A DNA stretch of 64,000 bases from Cristatella mucedo (Eukaryota; Bryozoa; Phylactolaemata; Cristatellidae), in contig WPIO01000209.1 of NCBI GenBank assembly GCA_009760855.2, positions 250,001-314,000 on the forward strand, in the 5' to 3' direction. Within the stretch, counting starts at the first letter, position 1, and the number at the start of each line of letters is the position of its first letter. The position numbers and the translations under genes were made by a program. Shown here piece by piece: positions 20,350 to 32,039 of this stretch. The notes beneath the pieces are model-generated. The model did not search any database, had not been told where the DNA came from, and was given only the letters and a program-made list of their open reading frames with translations.

Positions 20350-22445
20350 GTGTCTTGAAGTGATCTGCATACGGTCAGGTCACATAGGAGGTTAGAGATA
20401 GCTTGCACTGTGTCATCAAGCGTGAGCAAAAAAAAGACTGACCAAATTGATTCAGTAAACGCTGTGATAAATAAAAAGTTTTTAGTTTTCTAGATGTGGT
20501 CAAGAATTGGGGAGTAGTCAGACAAATATAAAGAGATAATCAATCTTAAGGACCATTCGAATATAGGCAAGGTCTTCTGATGAAGCTTCAGCAGATAACC
20601 TAATATCTCTCTTGGAGAGGTAAAACAGCTCTAAAGGTAGAACGATCGGGTGGTTAGTGGAACCAAGCTCAAAAAATAACGACCATACTATGGAGAAGCT
20701 AGATGTCAGAAGCGTCGGCATGCGAGTGTGGTTATCGGTATCTGGGAGCAGTACCAGCACATAAAAGCACACGCAGGTCAAATCGCCTAAAAAAGTACAT
20801 GCTGTTATGAATACATATATTGGAAACTTATTGTATATTTAATGGTCGAGAGATATTGCTATGCAGGTCATCAGAGACAACGAGACCTAGATAGCATACA
20901 AACTAAATCCACGGTGCCTGCTGACCATCACGTTAGTACACAATATTGGTAAATGGTTACCTGACGAAAAGCTGGTTATCTGATTCTTAGCAAAGTGCAT
21001 GAGCATACGCGATCGATCCACTAGAGCTCAAAAAGGAAGACACACAAGGAGGCGGCAAAATTGAAGTAGTTGCATCGCTTGACTTGGTGACATTGCATTT
21101 CGGTGAGAGGTGATGATATACGACAACTGCAATGCTAACCATTAACAATCCTAGCTGGAGGGTTTCCCACAGGCTGTAAGCATCTGTATAGATGGGCCAT
21201 TACTCCAACAAGCAGTGCGTTAAAGAAGTCAATAGAAGTATGACACAAATGCTTTGGCCTATAAAGAAGAAGTATCGTTGTCTATTAACGATGTTACGAA
21301 GCTGAGAGTAGGTAGACTTCACTGTTTAGCTTATGTCGTCGTATAAAGATAGGTCCCCTTCTGTCGCGATACCTGTGTTTCGTACGAAATAAACAGGAAA
21401 TGTGCTTGTAGAGCCAATTTCAAGCGCTGATTTTCGAACTTTGAGTATTGATCGGTTTACGGGAATTGAATAGGTTGGTTTTATCATCATTCCATTTAGG
21501 AAGATTGGTCCAAGGTATGGGAGCATGCCTGCAATGCACGTAGCACCACATTTTAAGAGAACAGAACTCAAAAGGCTTGAGAGTTGAAAGGATTTATTCA
21601 AATGTAGAACTAGGTATGATCTCATATATGTGAAAGTACCGATAGTGCTTTGCAATCAAATCAGCATCAGAAGACAAAAACCGTAAAACTAGCAGGACCG
21701 AGATCTACACCTGAAAATAACCCAAATTTCAGAAGTTTCTCGGTTAATCGTTTTTCGTTTACATTATTACTTGGGAGTTTTCCACAGAGAGAAGACCGAA
21801 GCCATTGCCACGCTGTGCTAGTCACGCCTAGGCACGAAGAGTGGCTTTCAAGAAGGACGCGGTTATCCATCCTAAAAAACCTGCAGAAAGAAACAGAGAT
21901 ACTCTGGCTATGCCTACTTTGCTAATTAGGACGTCTTAACACAGAAGCAGTATTGACTCTGTGGACATACGAGCCTAACTAGCAATTTTAGAAGTTTCAA
22001 TAGATGATTTCAGCTAGTCTGTCTTCACCCACTACACTGTTTTTGAGAACAATTTTTTGAGTAGTTGTCTTACTGAGTATTTTTTAAATGCACATTAGTA
22101 TGGCCTGGGGCTTAGGACAAACAATTGATGCTAGTTATATCCAGCAGCGGCAGATAAATGAACCTAAGAATCAGGACAGGGGCAGTAGGTTACAAAGGAC
22201 TAGTTGCCTTCTTTGATTGGGATAGGAATTTCAGTATGGACTCACTACTGAACTCCTTGATTATAGACATAAGGATGTGCTATATATTGATGGAAATTGC
22301 TAAAAGATGGTGCAGCTAACATTGGGATGGGCTCGCAATTCTTATCTATCTTCTGGCAAAGAAGCTAGTCAAGCAGTGTGCTAGATCACCATTTCCATTA
22401 CAGACAACAAAATTTTTGACCTTCAGATCGCGGGATTTGATGGTT
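20350..22445 (-). mobile_element. LINE-A, long decayed copy, unit 1
   Basis: From right to left it holds the linker (22080-22445), RT core (21650-21900, 21080-21650) and two successive 3' ends (20630-20880 and 20350-20600), suggesting one old copy inserted in another. Minus-strand frames are short and broken. The counterparts in units 2 and 3 are 32040-34900 and 49000-53860. Confidence 0.75.
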
Positions 22446-22644
22446 GTCTATAGTTTTGAAAAATTTATTGGATCTGAATTATTATATTGAAAAACATCAT
22501 TCTCACCACACCACATAAAGTAAGTTTAACTCATCGTGTTAATTTAAAACCTGACAAACCTACGAGTGTTAGGAAGTTTTACATAAATAGGTGGCCAGTG
22601 GTGACCCAATAAAAGCAATCAGATGTATGCAGTTATCATCAGTG

Positions 22645-23495
22645 GCACTTTGGCCCACAGGTTAAGGTGGTTGCTCCGGTTAAGGTGCTTGCCCCGGACG
22701 AGGTTTAACCAAGGTCTTGGGCTCTAGCCTCATGGCATATGCGAAGCACGTTTTTATATGTATCACTGTCTGTAACTTCACAAAGTCGTAAGTACCATGT
22801 GGGTTTTTATGCAGGAGAGTTTTATATAGCCAGCGCACAGCCTAAGCGGCTTTCTGTAACCATTCGGTAGCCAACAAACTTCGTCTCACACAACAAAGAA
22901 AAAGTGGGAAGCATGGCAGAGTCAGGAGAGCAGTTGAGGTAGTGAGTAGCATATATATAAAGCGGCTCAGGACCACTAAAAAAGATGTGCCGTAGTCGGC
23001 GGACGGAGAGTAGTTGTCATTGCATAAGAATTGTAGAAACGAGTCCAACAGTCTACGACCTGCAGAGCTAAAGCTTCTGTCGCCAACGGTCATTAAGAGG
23101 AGGAATGAAGCAGCTAATTTATCGCCCACACATGACCTTAGGGTGCTAACATGCTGAAACTGACGCAGAAGTTCAGCTCGGTACGAAGGAGCCAAGCCGT
23201 GGCAGGCCTTATGGGTCAGCGTTAGAACTTTGCTCTATATCCGTTGTTCAACTGGAAACCATCCTAGCTCTTTCAGCATAGGAGATACATGCTCAAACCG
23301 CTGGGACTTGAAGAGTAGCCTTGCAGCCATATTCATAGTCTGCTGCAGTGGCATAATGGCTTTCTTCGGCAGCCCAGACAAAAGGGAGTAATAATAAACA
23401 AGCCAAGACGGAACTAAAGAGCAAGTTACATTTTTTATAACTTAAATAAACATCAAGTTCTCTGAGGGCACCACAATAAACGCATTATTCTTGCA
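22645..23495 (+). mobile_element. SINE-1, copy b, split by LINE-B
   Basis: Head at 22645-22748 (TTGGCCCACAGGTTAAGG..GGGCTCTAGCC..GCATATGCGAAGCAC) and tail at 23443-23495 (AACATCAAGTTCTCTGAGGG, CGCATTATTCTTG). The sequence between is LINE-B. Confidence 0.75.
22749..23442 (-). mobile_element. LINE-B 3' half inside SINE-1
   Basis: The minus-strand frame (117 codons from 23195) reads AELLRQFQHVSTLRSC, KTVGDRSFSSAGRRL-like sequence, then NDNYSPSADYGTSF and a 3' segment: the C-terminal part of a CR1/L2-like LINE after the RT domain. 5'-truncated. Present at the same site in units 2 and 3, so inserted before duplication. Confidence 0.85.
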
Positions 23496-25190
23496 GCCAC
23501 GTGCCTATTGCAAAGCTGCTGGGTTAGTTCTCTTTACCGCGCGATTGGATTAATCGGCAGGTTTCTCATTGAAATTGTGCCTTTATTAGAGTGCATGCAC
23601 GTCAGGTTCATATTCTATATTCATTATCTGCAGTGCTACTGTTGATGTGCATCACAGTTTTTAAAATTCAAATTCCGTTAAAAATATCTTGGATGAAGCC
23701 GAGAGCGTCCCCAATATGACCCAATTGATCGTTTTAACTATTCATCCCACGTCATTCTCGTTGTAAAGCACTAATCGAAAAATGAATCTATCTGTTTGAC
23801 AGAATAATTTGCTCCCTTTAGTCATCGCTCTCAATGCTTCTTTGTCAAATAGTTATCAAATGAAGGAGACCCTGAACCGGATTTTTAGCTACAAATGAAG
23901 CCAAACGTCTAGTTGAAAGTCACGCTTTGAAGTTATAGATTTATTTTCTAAACGTGTGGGTGCATTTATGTAGGACTTTCCTGCACAAAAATACAATTCT
24001 CACAGATTCGTAGAACCCATTGATGATGACAAGAACAGTCTTATTATCTCACGATGGTGATAACTCATTTGATCTAGCTGGTGCGTTTTTCCCTGAATCG
24101 GATGGCTTCAGGCAGCCTGGCAACACACAGCCCTGACGTATTACTCTATCATTACGTGTTACTGTACAGCCAAAGGCTGCACCAACGGTTGTCGCATTCG
24201 GCTTCCACATATAAGGCAAGGATTGGCAGCTTCAACCCTTGCAACCATCTGGCTTCACCTCCGGTTGAAGGTGCTCACCCTGCTTTGGCAAAAGAAGGAA
24301 TCACTCCTTTATGAGGGCTGTATTATCACTGGCAAAGCAGTGAGCAAAGCAATTGTGAGAGTATGCCACGATTAGCAAATGGAGGAAGATTCCGCAGACA
24401 GGAAAATAGAAAAGACGTCTCAAATGAACTCCTACCCGTAGTACTGCAGACGATTGAGGTCGACTTGTATGCACTGCTCAATACAAAATTTACCTTTGAT
24501 TACCTTCGGCATGCGATGATTAATCGTGTCTGGAAGATGATGCAATGTATCATCCTTGTTGCACACGGCTGACATTATCTGACTAAGCAAGTGATGTGTA
24601 GCTTAATTCTCAGCTTCAGGTGGTGGACTTCTGCACTATATTAATGGACCCGGTGGACCAGCAAGTATGTACGTTGATCTGGTGAATAATGCTGGGTTTC
24701 GTAGCAATAGAGCTCTTCTGAGGAAGATTAAATTCATAAAATGTTCCATTGAAGTTGATAAAACGCTTTCGTATCTTCCTCTTCTTTGGTCCGACGAAAA
24801 ACAAAAATAACTGTATGAGCTGTCACCAGCAGCTGTTATAATTCGAGTAGTGGGTACTTCGAAATTGCTAACTCACAATCTTGAGCAAAACGAAATTTTT
24901 TGAAAATGGCCAAGTTCATATTCACTGTTACATTTTTAACCTTATAGAGGTTTTCCAACGGCTTCTGATCGATGATCTTCTTTCTTACAATGAGTTACTA
25001 CGGTACGACGGAATCTTTGATAAAATGAGCCTCCATGTCTTAGTTCTCCCACGGACAACGAACACTCGAAAACTTAGTCAGCCAGTCGTGGAGGCTCATT
25101 AGGAACTATAGTCGAGCTTCGATATATAGTCATCTCTAAGCCCTAGTCGCACCTCTTCATTGCAATCAAAGATTTTCTCTTGTCGCCTTT
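23496..25190. repeat. S-block and C-block, unit 1
   Basis: After the S-block (to about 23850) comes a block shared with 35986-37620 and 54786-56510 (TGAATCGGATGGCTTCAGGC, CTTCACCTCCGGTTGAAGGT, GAAGGAATCACTCCTTTA, GTACTGCAGACGATTGA). Short open frames on both strands are not conserved between copies. No family recognised. Confidence 0.65.
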
Positions 25191-25334
25191 CAGGTGCACA
25201 TAATGAGTCATGTAGGATCAACACCTACCTACCTACGTAATAATTCCGCCTACTGAGCAAGCACGCTCCACCTTCTGATGCCAATCCAACACAAAGCCCG
25301 CACAAGTGCTTTCACTTCATAATAGTAGTAACAA

Positions 25335-26110
25335 TCATTTGGCATTTGATATAGTGCCACTGGAGACTTTAATCTTTTTCTATGCACTTTAAGTGTACTT
25401 TTAAATAAGCAGGAACAATGTTATATTGTGGCATGTTAAATGCCAGGAAGCATAACCTGGTTAGATATGAAAAGCACTGGGTCAGAATCCATGAATGGCT
25501 AGTGCCAGCATGGACATTGTCAGCACTAACATGCACATACCTAAAATTCGCATGGAGGCACAAGCTGCTGTACTAAATACATGTGCTTAGCTCATTAAAC
25601 GTGGTTAGGAGTGATATGCACTAGGTCTGCATAGGAGTTTGGTTAGTGGCAGAATGCAAAATGTCAGCATGCATAACCATATAAAGGGCTTTTAACAAGT
25701 ACCTCTTTAATGTTGTCCGCAATAGGTGAGTTTTAGTAGTTTCCCTATTGCGGACAAATGAGACGTTTTTCACAAATCGGAAGTGTGTAAGAGGTTTTGT
25801 GAGCAAGCTAGCTAAACTCGTGGTTTTCAAAGGACTTGAGAAGTATGTGAGGTATGGGTAAACAGTTGGATTCCGAAAAGTTGGTGGCACAAGACTTAGC
25901 CTTGTGCCTTAGCCTTAGCCTTAGCATTAGCCTTGTGTGAGAGTATACCTGATTGGCAGGCAGGAGTAAAATAATGAAGGGATTTAAAAGGAGCGACACA
26001 ACCTTGAATTTGATGCCTTGCTCGTCCATGAGGGAGTGCAGGTTGGTGATAATCCATGTGATGTGGAATCTTGGATACTCACAATGGACAAGCCTAGCTG
26101 CAAAGTTATA
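25335..26110 (-). mobile_element. LINE-A 3' portion, unit-1 end copy
   Basis: Tail (TTGATATAGTGCCACTGG..CTTTAATCTTTTTCTATGCA) and 3' UTR/C-terminal region as at 13135-13740. Contains a few TTAGCC repeats near 25900. Confidence 0.8.
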
Positions 26111-26239
26111 TCTATGGCAACAGGATAGTTGAACGTTTAAACAATATATTTATTTATTTAGAGCCTGCCCATCAATTCATATCTCCAAGTGTACTAGAAA
26201 CAAGATTTATATTGACATGCATCTATATATGCAAACATG

Positions 26240-26240
26240 C

Positions 26241-26316
<76 letters not shown>

Positions 26317-26375
26317 GTGTTTGTGCGTGTGTGTGTTTTTATGTGTGCGTGTGTGTGTGTGTTTGCGTGTATAGG
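26240..26375. repeat. (TA)n-(GT)n microsatellite
   Basis: Short TA run followed by about 110 bases of interrupted GT with GC and TTT variants. Confidence 0.97.
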
Positions 26376-26384
26376 TTGTTTGCT

Positions 26385-26830
26385 GCTGATTTGGCGACAA
26401 TAGACAAATACTATTTTACGATTTCTTGTCACTGTATGCTGTAGCTGTAACTTGCCTTTTAAGGGATCGTATAAAGCAATAAATCTTGTTATAGTTAGGT
26501 TAAAGCTTATCAATCGGGAAGTGTGGGTCGCGTGGGGCCAATTTCCCCAACGTAGGAACTGATCCTTTATAAGGATCCTGGATTCTGGATTGAGCTACTT
26601 TCCATGAAATGCTGCTTTCTTACTTAGCACAGTAAATAGTAGGTTGCTCTTCTGCATTGCCAATAATAAAAGGGCTCAATGTTCAAATCTTCTATTTACC
26701 CGTCTAAGGAAGAAAATGGAGACTGTAACTTTTGAATATTTTGAACCTGACGACAACCAAGTTGTCATTGAGCTTATGAATACCAACAATACATACATTT
26801 AGATTACATTAAGCTGCAAGCAATTTTTGG
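26385..26830. repeat. T-block, copy 3
   Basis: GTAGGAACTGATCC, AAATGCTGCTTTCTTACTTAGC and TTTAGATTACATTAAGCTGC in the same order as 38890-39350. Confidence 0.8.
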
Positions 26831-27127
26831 CGTGTTTCATTCATTTGTTTTTATTTAAACGTCAAAACTAAACGCAAATATTTATGAAGAACGGAAATCA
26901 GGCTTAATAGTACTGTGAGTATTTCAACTTTAAAACTAATGTTTAAGCATCTCAATGATAATTATTGCTGGTAATGCAACACAAGAGCAAATTTAATAGA
27001 ATCATGGCTAGTTCAGTATGGCCGGAATACCAGGTGTCTGAGTAAATGTAAATATGATCTCGTATGTAAAAAAAACATCTATATATATTCATATATAAAA
27101 TTACATATGTATATTCATATACAAATA

Positions 27128-27129
27128 AA

Positions 27130-27160
<31 letters not shown>

Positions 27161-27700
27161 AAACTGAGTATATTTGAAAAATACTACAGCAACTTGAGGT
27201 ACCTAAGCCAGAGGAGCTCTAACTGCAGGTTTCAAGCCAACAACCAGAACTTCTGGTTCGTGTATGGATAGCGATCAGCTTCCCACCCTGAAATGGATCT
27301 GGAGCAGCATGACAGCCTCAAAGCTGGTAGTTCCTCGTTGTCTACGCCGAGGTTCGCCGGAAAAGCTTCATCGTTTTGCCAGCAGCTTACTTAAAAACAA
27401 GGCTGTAACCTCATCAGTCTCAAAGTGTGTTCCGGTTCCCCATCACACAGCATCCTTGCTGCCATCAGGGGGGGCCTTTGCATCAACTATGACTGCATTC
27501 GTGCCATTGTGATGATTTGACCACACTATCTGTTTGTGGATGCGAGTGCGCTTGTTTGGGTTTGTCCGTGACAAGGTGTATGATGTCCATCGATTTAAAA
27601 TTTCTAATTAGTTACAACAGATCAAAGTATTGGACAATCAACCAATTCTAAGATCTGAAACTGGAACACGTTAGGGTGATTATCCGACTAAATTTATTTG
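27128..27700. repeat. short CT/TA run and U-block, copy 2
   Basis: CTCTCTCTC-(TA)n at 27128-27160, then the U-block (AACTGCAGGTTTCAAGCC, AACCAGAACTTCTGG, GTGTGTTCCGGTTCCCCATC). Open frame 27264-27512 is not conserved. Confidence 0.75.
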
Positions 27701-27899
27701 CTTAACAGCAACTCTACTCGTCTGTATCTTAACCGGTCATCAGGGTAACGTTTAATTAGAAGTCAAACTTAATAAAAATTGAATAATCGAAGGTAAGTAA
27801 TGCACAAAGAGGACCGAACGATTGAGTTACGTTGAATGTTGTATTACTACTCTAAATTAGGACGACATGTCCCGAATCATGCTCCTACCAGTGACATAA

Positions 27900-28330
27900 A
27901 TTTTGTCCGACTTTATTTATATTAGTTGCTCAAGGAACCACATAGGATTGTTCACTGTTCTCTTGGTATAGTGTGGCTGTCCAGCATAGTGGCTTCACTG
28001 TTGACCTCTGAGTGGCAAATTAACTTGTCCTGAAGCAGATATCATATTGTTGAAGGGGTTTACACACAGCAGCAGCAGATAAATGCACCATTTTAGATGA
28101 AGAGTTTAGATAGTATTCGAAGGACTAGTTGTATCTTTAGATTGGGAAAGGAGATTCGGGATTATCTCCTCAGTAACCCCCTTGATTATAGACATGTGGT
28201 GCAGCAAGGTATTAAGAGACATCATATAAGCTGGGCAGCTGCCATCATTGGGTTGATCTCCCGGGTCTCTTCATTCTTCTTGAAAAAGAAGCTAGAGAAG
28301 CGATAAGGTAGAACAACCTTTTCAACAACG
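27900..28330 (-). mobile_element. LINE-A linker fragment upstream of LDLa exon 3
   Basis: GCAGCAGCAGATAAATGCAC, GATTGGGAAAGGAGATTCGG and GAAGCTAGAGAAGCGATAAG as in the other units. Confidence 0.7.
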
Positions 28331-28530
28331 ACCTCAATGCATTTGAGCGTCAGGTCTTGTTATCTTTTGATCAACCTTAATTTTTAGTAGTTTGAATAAA
28401 TTGAAATAATAACATTAAAAACACAATAATCAGCACATAAAGTAAGCATAATCATATGTATTCACTTAAAATATAGTTAAAAACCTGGTGGCGATTTCAA
28501 TATGCGATATTATCTGTTTTCATTCAATAG

Positions 28531-28665
28531 ATCCATCAAAGAAACAATGGTGCTTGGACAATGGCAGGTTTTGGTGTAACATAAGCTATCAATGTACGGA
28601 TCGAAGTTACCTATGCGATGGTCGTCAGAATTGCAAAAATGGTGAAGATGAACAAGAATGTCAAG
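28531..28665 (+). CDS. LDLa exon 3
   Basis: 135 bp, phase 1 at both ends: acceptor CATTCAATAG|AT, donor TGTCAAG|GTGACT. Encodes 45 residues with six cysteines: CLDNGRFWC, YQC, YLCDGRQNC, KNGEDEQEC. Strongly similar to exons 2 and 5. The donor is weaker than in the other copies (GTGACT), and a second identical donor context lies 49 bp downstream (see the tandem repeat at 28661). Using the downstream site would add 49 bases, run into an in-frame TGA and break the frame, so the first site should be the productive one. Confidence 0.87.
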
Positions 28666-28758
28666 GTGACTGAAATGTATTCATCCGTGTTAGTTAGGAT
28701 TTAAGATTGTCAAGGTGACTGGAATGTATTTATCCGTGTTAGTTAGGATTTACTTTAA
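28661..28758 (+). repeat. 49-bp tandem duplication spanning the exon 3 donor
   Basis: TCAAGGTGACTGAAATGTAT and TCAAGGTGACTGGAATGTAT start 49 bases apart and each continues into GTGTTAGTTAGGATTTA. The last five exon bases and the 5' splice site are therefore present twice; no other unit has this. Confidence 0.92.
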
Positions 28759-28759
28759 C

Positions 28760-29395
28760 TGAACGTCCTGACGTAAAGGCTTTCCTATTCCGCTGGCAGT
28801 AACTTTTGCTAAGACAAACCATTTCATCCTCTTTCATAATAAGGATTTACAAAAAAGGGAGCTAATGCTATACCATGAACCATGTGTTGGCTTCCAATGA
28901 GAATCGCTTGACCACTGGTGTGTCTTTAATGTGAAATCAGACAAAAATTGTTGATACAATTCCTTCTCAAGTAAAATCAGTTTCAACTTTCTGTTAAAGT
29001 GTGTTTCACTTTATAGAGTTTCTATCACCAGTATTAAACCACAGTCTCCTCAGTTTGGGTTCTCTCACAACTAAATATCTGCAGGTATTTTAGACGTCAA
29101 CCAAGACACTTTGAAAGTGACCCCATATTTCTAATATTTGTCGACTCATTTATATATTGTATACTGTTGTAAAAACGCTCGTCAATATTCAGGTATGCAT
29201 GGTTTTTTGATTGCTTAAGTGATTGAGTTTTTTATGTGAATTGGTCTTCGTTGAAGTTTCTGTCAGAAGTAATTGTATAAGTTGTATTTATACAGCAGAG
29301 CCAGTAATAAGAAATTAACCTGATTTAAAGTATCCAGGTTGACGGTCACCATTCTCGAATATATTTTACTTCAATTAGTGTGTGCAATACAATCT
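28760..29395 (+). repeat. I-block, unit-2 copy
   Basis: AAAGGCTTTCCTATTCCG, ACAAAAAAGGGAGCTAATGC, ACGTCAACCAAGACACTTTG. A possible exon-like stretch near 29018-29080 (after TTTATAGAG) meets an in-frame TAA in this copy. Confidence 0.85.
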
Positions 29396-29499
29396 CTTTC
29401 TTTCAAGCATCAGTGACAGTCTAAATAACTTAAACTTTCCTTCATTTCTCATAAAGTCAGCTACATAAATCTTTACCTATGGTTCCATACTAAGTTGGA

Positions 29500-29700
29500 A
29501 GGTCTTTCTTTATCCGTAACACCGCCAACAAACGAAATAGTGGGTAGTACGCTTACAACCATTTTTATCCTCAGAATCAATTTCTCACACTGTTGAGTTT
29601 AAATTAAAGGTGAAATGCCAGTCACTTTGTACGATCCTCCTATCAAACTCGACAAGATGCAGCAAATTTAGGCAACGATGAAAGATTTAGGAGGTCGTAG
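29500..29700 (-). repeat. minus-strand cassette, copy 4
   Basis: Minus strand: CTTGTCGAGTTTGATAGGAG, ACTGGCATTTCACC, GATTCTGAGGATAAAAATGG, TTGTAAGCG. Frame interrupted. Confidence 0.5.
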
Positions 29701-29934
29701 TCTCAATGGCAACGACAATGTCCTGGCTAGAAGCAAAATGCGCAGAGCCAGCCCACTAACGTTCGGCAGGCTGGTTCTGTGTCACTGCTAAGTGCTCTGT
29801 GAGCTCTAAGCTCTGTAAATTATCTTATCTCAGCTTAGCTTAGCTTAGCTAAGCTTAAATTAGCAAATCTCAAAGTTGTAACCTCTGCTAACTGCTTTTA
29901 GAGTTCTAAGAGCTCGAACGGCTCTGCTAACAAA

Positions 29935-30700
29935 AGCCTGACTGGCTTTAGAGGTAATCACTCCACAGTGTCAGCATTGCTTAGATTATACAATGACCTA
30001 ATTAGGAATGCGAACATGGGTATAGTGTCGATGCTTGTTGGGCTCGATCTTTCGGAAGCTTTTGATACTATCTATCACAAAGTTTTTTTCTGGAGCTCCT
30101 CTGAACTCGCCTGGGTTTCTCTGGCACTGCCCAGCAATGGTTCAAGTCCTATCTCAGCGGGAGACTCCAGAGTGTTGACCGGACTGGATAAAGTTCATCT
30201 GAAGTCCCTCTGAAATATGGGGTACCTCAGGACTACATGCTAATTCCGGTTATGTTCACGGTTTATACTCTCACTCTTGCTGGTGTGATTGCCAAGCATA
30301 ACCTAGGCTTTGACTTCTATGCTGATGACACTAAGTTGTACCTTTGCTTTGATCATTACCAGCGTTCGACCATCTCAAATTCTCTCAACTCGCTTTCTAA
30401 ATTCATTGTAGACATTCTTAAATAGATGGTAGCAAATTTTTTTTAATGAACAATGATTAAACTGCACTTTATTAAACTAAATGATGATTAAACTGAGTTG
30501 TTAATTATGGGCCAAGCAACTGAGATTCAGGGGATGCGAAGGCAAATGCTCAAAATAAACTCCACTAGTATATGGTCTGTTGAATCATCACCCAAAAGAT
30601 ACCTGCTAACCCTTTTATTGGGATACTTGGACTGCCTGTTTAGAAGCAAAGACCCAGGCCTTCAAGTGAGAGTAAGATTGGTTCATTTAGTTTACGACCT
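29935..30700 (+). mobile_element. LINE-A RT fragment, plus strand, unit-2 copy
   Basis: LLRLYNDLIRNANMGIVSM, GLDLSEAFDTIYHKV, a frameshift, then GFDFYADDTKLYLCF (catalytic box kept). Stops and frameshifts; nonfunctional. Confidence 0.9.
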
Positions 30701-30824
30701 CAAGAGATTAATATTAAATATTCTATAACCTATTAAACTTAGGACTATTGGGAAACTTTCAGTGAATAGGTGGCCGGTGGTGACCTAATAAAAGCAATCA
30801 GATGTCTGCCGTTAGGATCTGTGA

Positions 30825-30965
30825 TGGTGTGGCCCAGTGGTTAAAGTGGTTCCCTTGGTCTAAGTCTAGCTAAGATCTTAGTCTGTAGCCTCTCGGAATT
30901 AGGTGAATCACCCGAATAAAGATTAGGTTATTTCGGGGCACTATACAAATGCATGATTATTTAAA
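30825..30965 (+). mobile_element. SINE-1, unit-2 copy a
   Basis: TGTGGCCCAGTGGTTAAAGT (A-box), AATCACCCGAATAAAGATTA, TTTCGGGGCACTATAC. Confidence 0.8.
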
Positions 30966-32030
30966 CCAAGTAACGAGTGCAAAGCTTCTCAGTAAGGTTT
31001 CTTTTTAGCGATTCACTCATCCATAGGTTTCTTTCAGGAACTGTGCCGTTATTAGTGAGCATGCCGGTTGGGTCCATTTTCGATGGAGCTAATGTTGACG
31101 TGCATCACAGTTCTCGAAACTGAATTTACTTTAAAATTGCCTTACATAAAGCTGAGATCGTCCCCAACTTTGCCCACCTTGCGTTTGCTCTTTTTTTTAA
31201 TCCCACCTTTTTTCTCTTTCCATCTCACATATTAGAAAATGAATCTATCTTTTTGGCAGAATACCTAGTTCGTAGTTGTCATTGCTCTTTTGGATCACGT
31301 TACAATTAGTTATCTGTTGTCGTTGCCAGCTTCAACGTTGAGTTACTCTATGTTTCACATAACAGCTTTACAATAAGCAGAAAACTACAGTTCCCTCAAT
31401 TGGAATTCTCTTACAACGATATATATGCAGGCGTTATTAGATATCACCTGAAAACTTTGAAATTGAACCCTATTACAAATATTTGGCTTCTTATCGATAC
31501 ATTGCCTACCTTTCTCAAAAGTCCCGTCGTTATTCAGATATATCTGGCCTTTTTATTGTTTGAATGTTGAATTATTTGTGTGAACTAACCGCCATAAATT
31601 AATCCGACACCAAAACTTCTTTAAGCTTGCTTTTGATATCACAGCAAATGATCAGCCATTTACCTGTCAGAAATTTTCTGGGATAACGGTTACCATCTTT
31701 GAACATATTTAACTCTAATTTGTGTATAAAAAGAATGCTCTTGTTAGATCGGTAACTCGTGAAATTAATTTTACTTTTGTTCATTTATTGTAACCTGAGT
31801 TACGCAAGCATTTAATAGTAATTCGATATTTTTTCAGTGACCAGTTGTTCATCCTAACATTGCTGAAAGATATAGGCTTATTTCAACCCCTTCAGCCATT
31901 TTTGTTCTAGAAATCACAATCTCCGATGGATGAGTGTAAATTCCGAGTGCAACGAAGATCAATTGTTCTGAATCTCTTATAAAATTCAACATGTTGCAAC
32001 AGATTATGATACCATTAGAGATATAAGAGG
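30966..32030 (+). repeat. S-block, second I-block and cassette of unit 2
   Basis: Collinear with 19256-20300. The cassette at about 31840-31995 (minus) reads GGAGATTGTGATTTCTAGAA and carries stops in the frame open at 17600. Confidence 0.6.
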
Positions 32031-32039
32031 TCACAGTCT

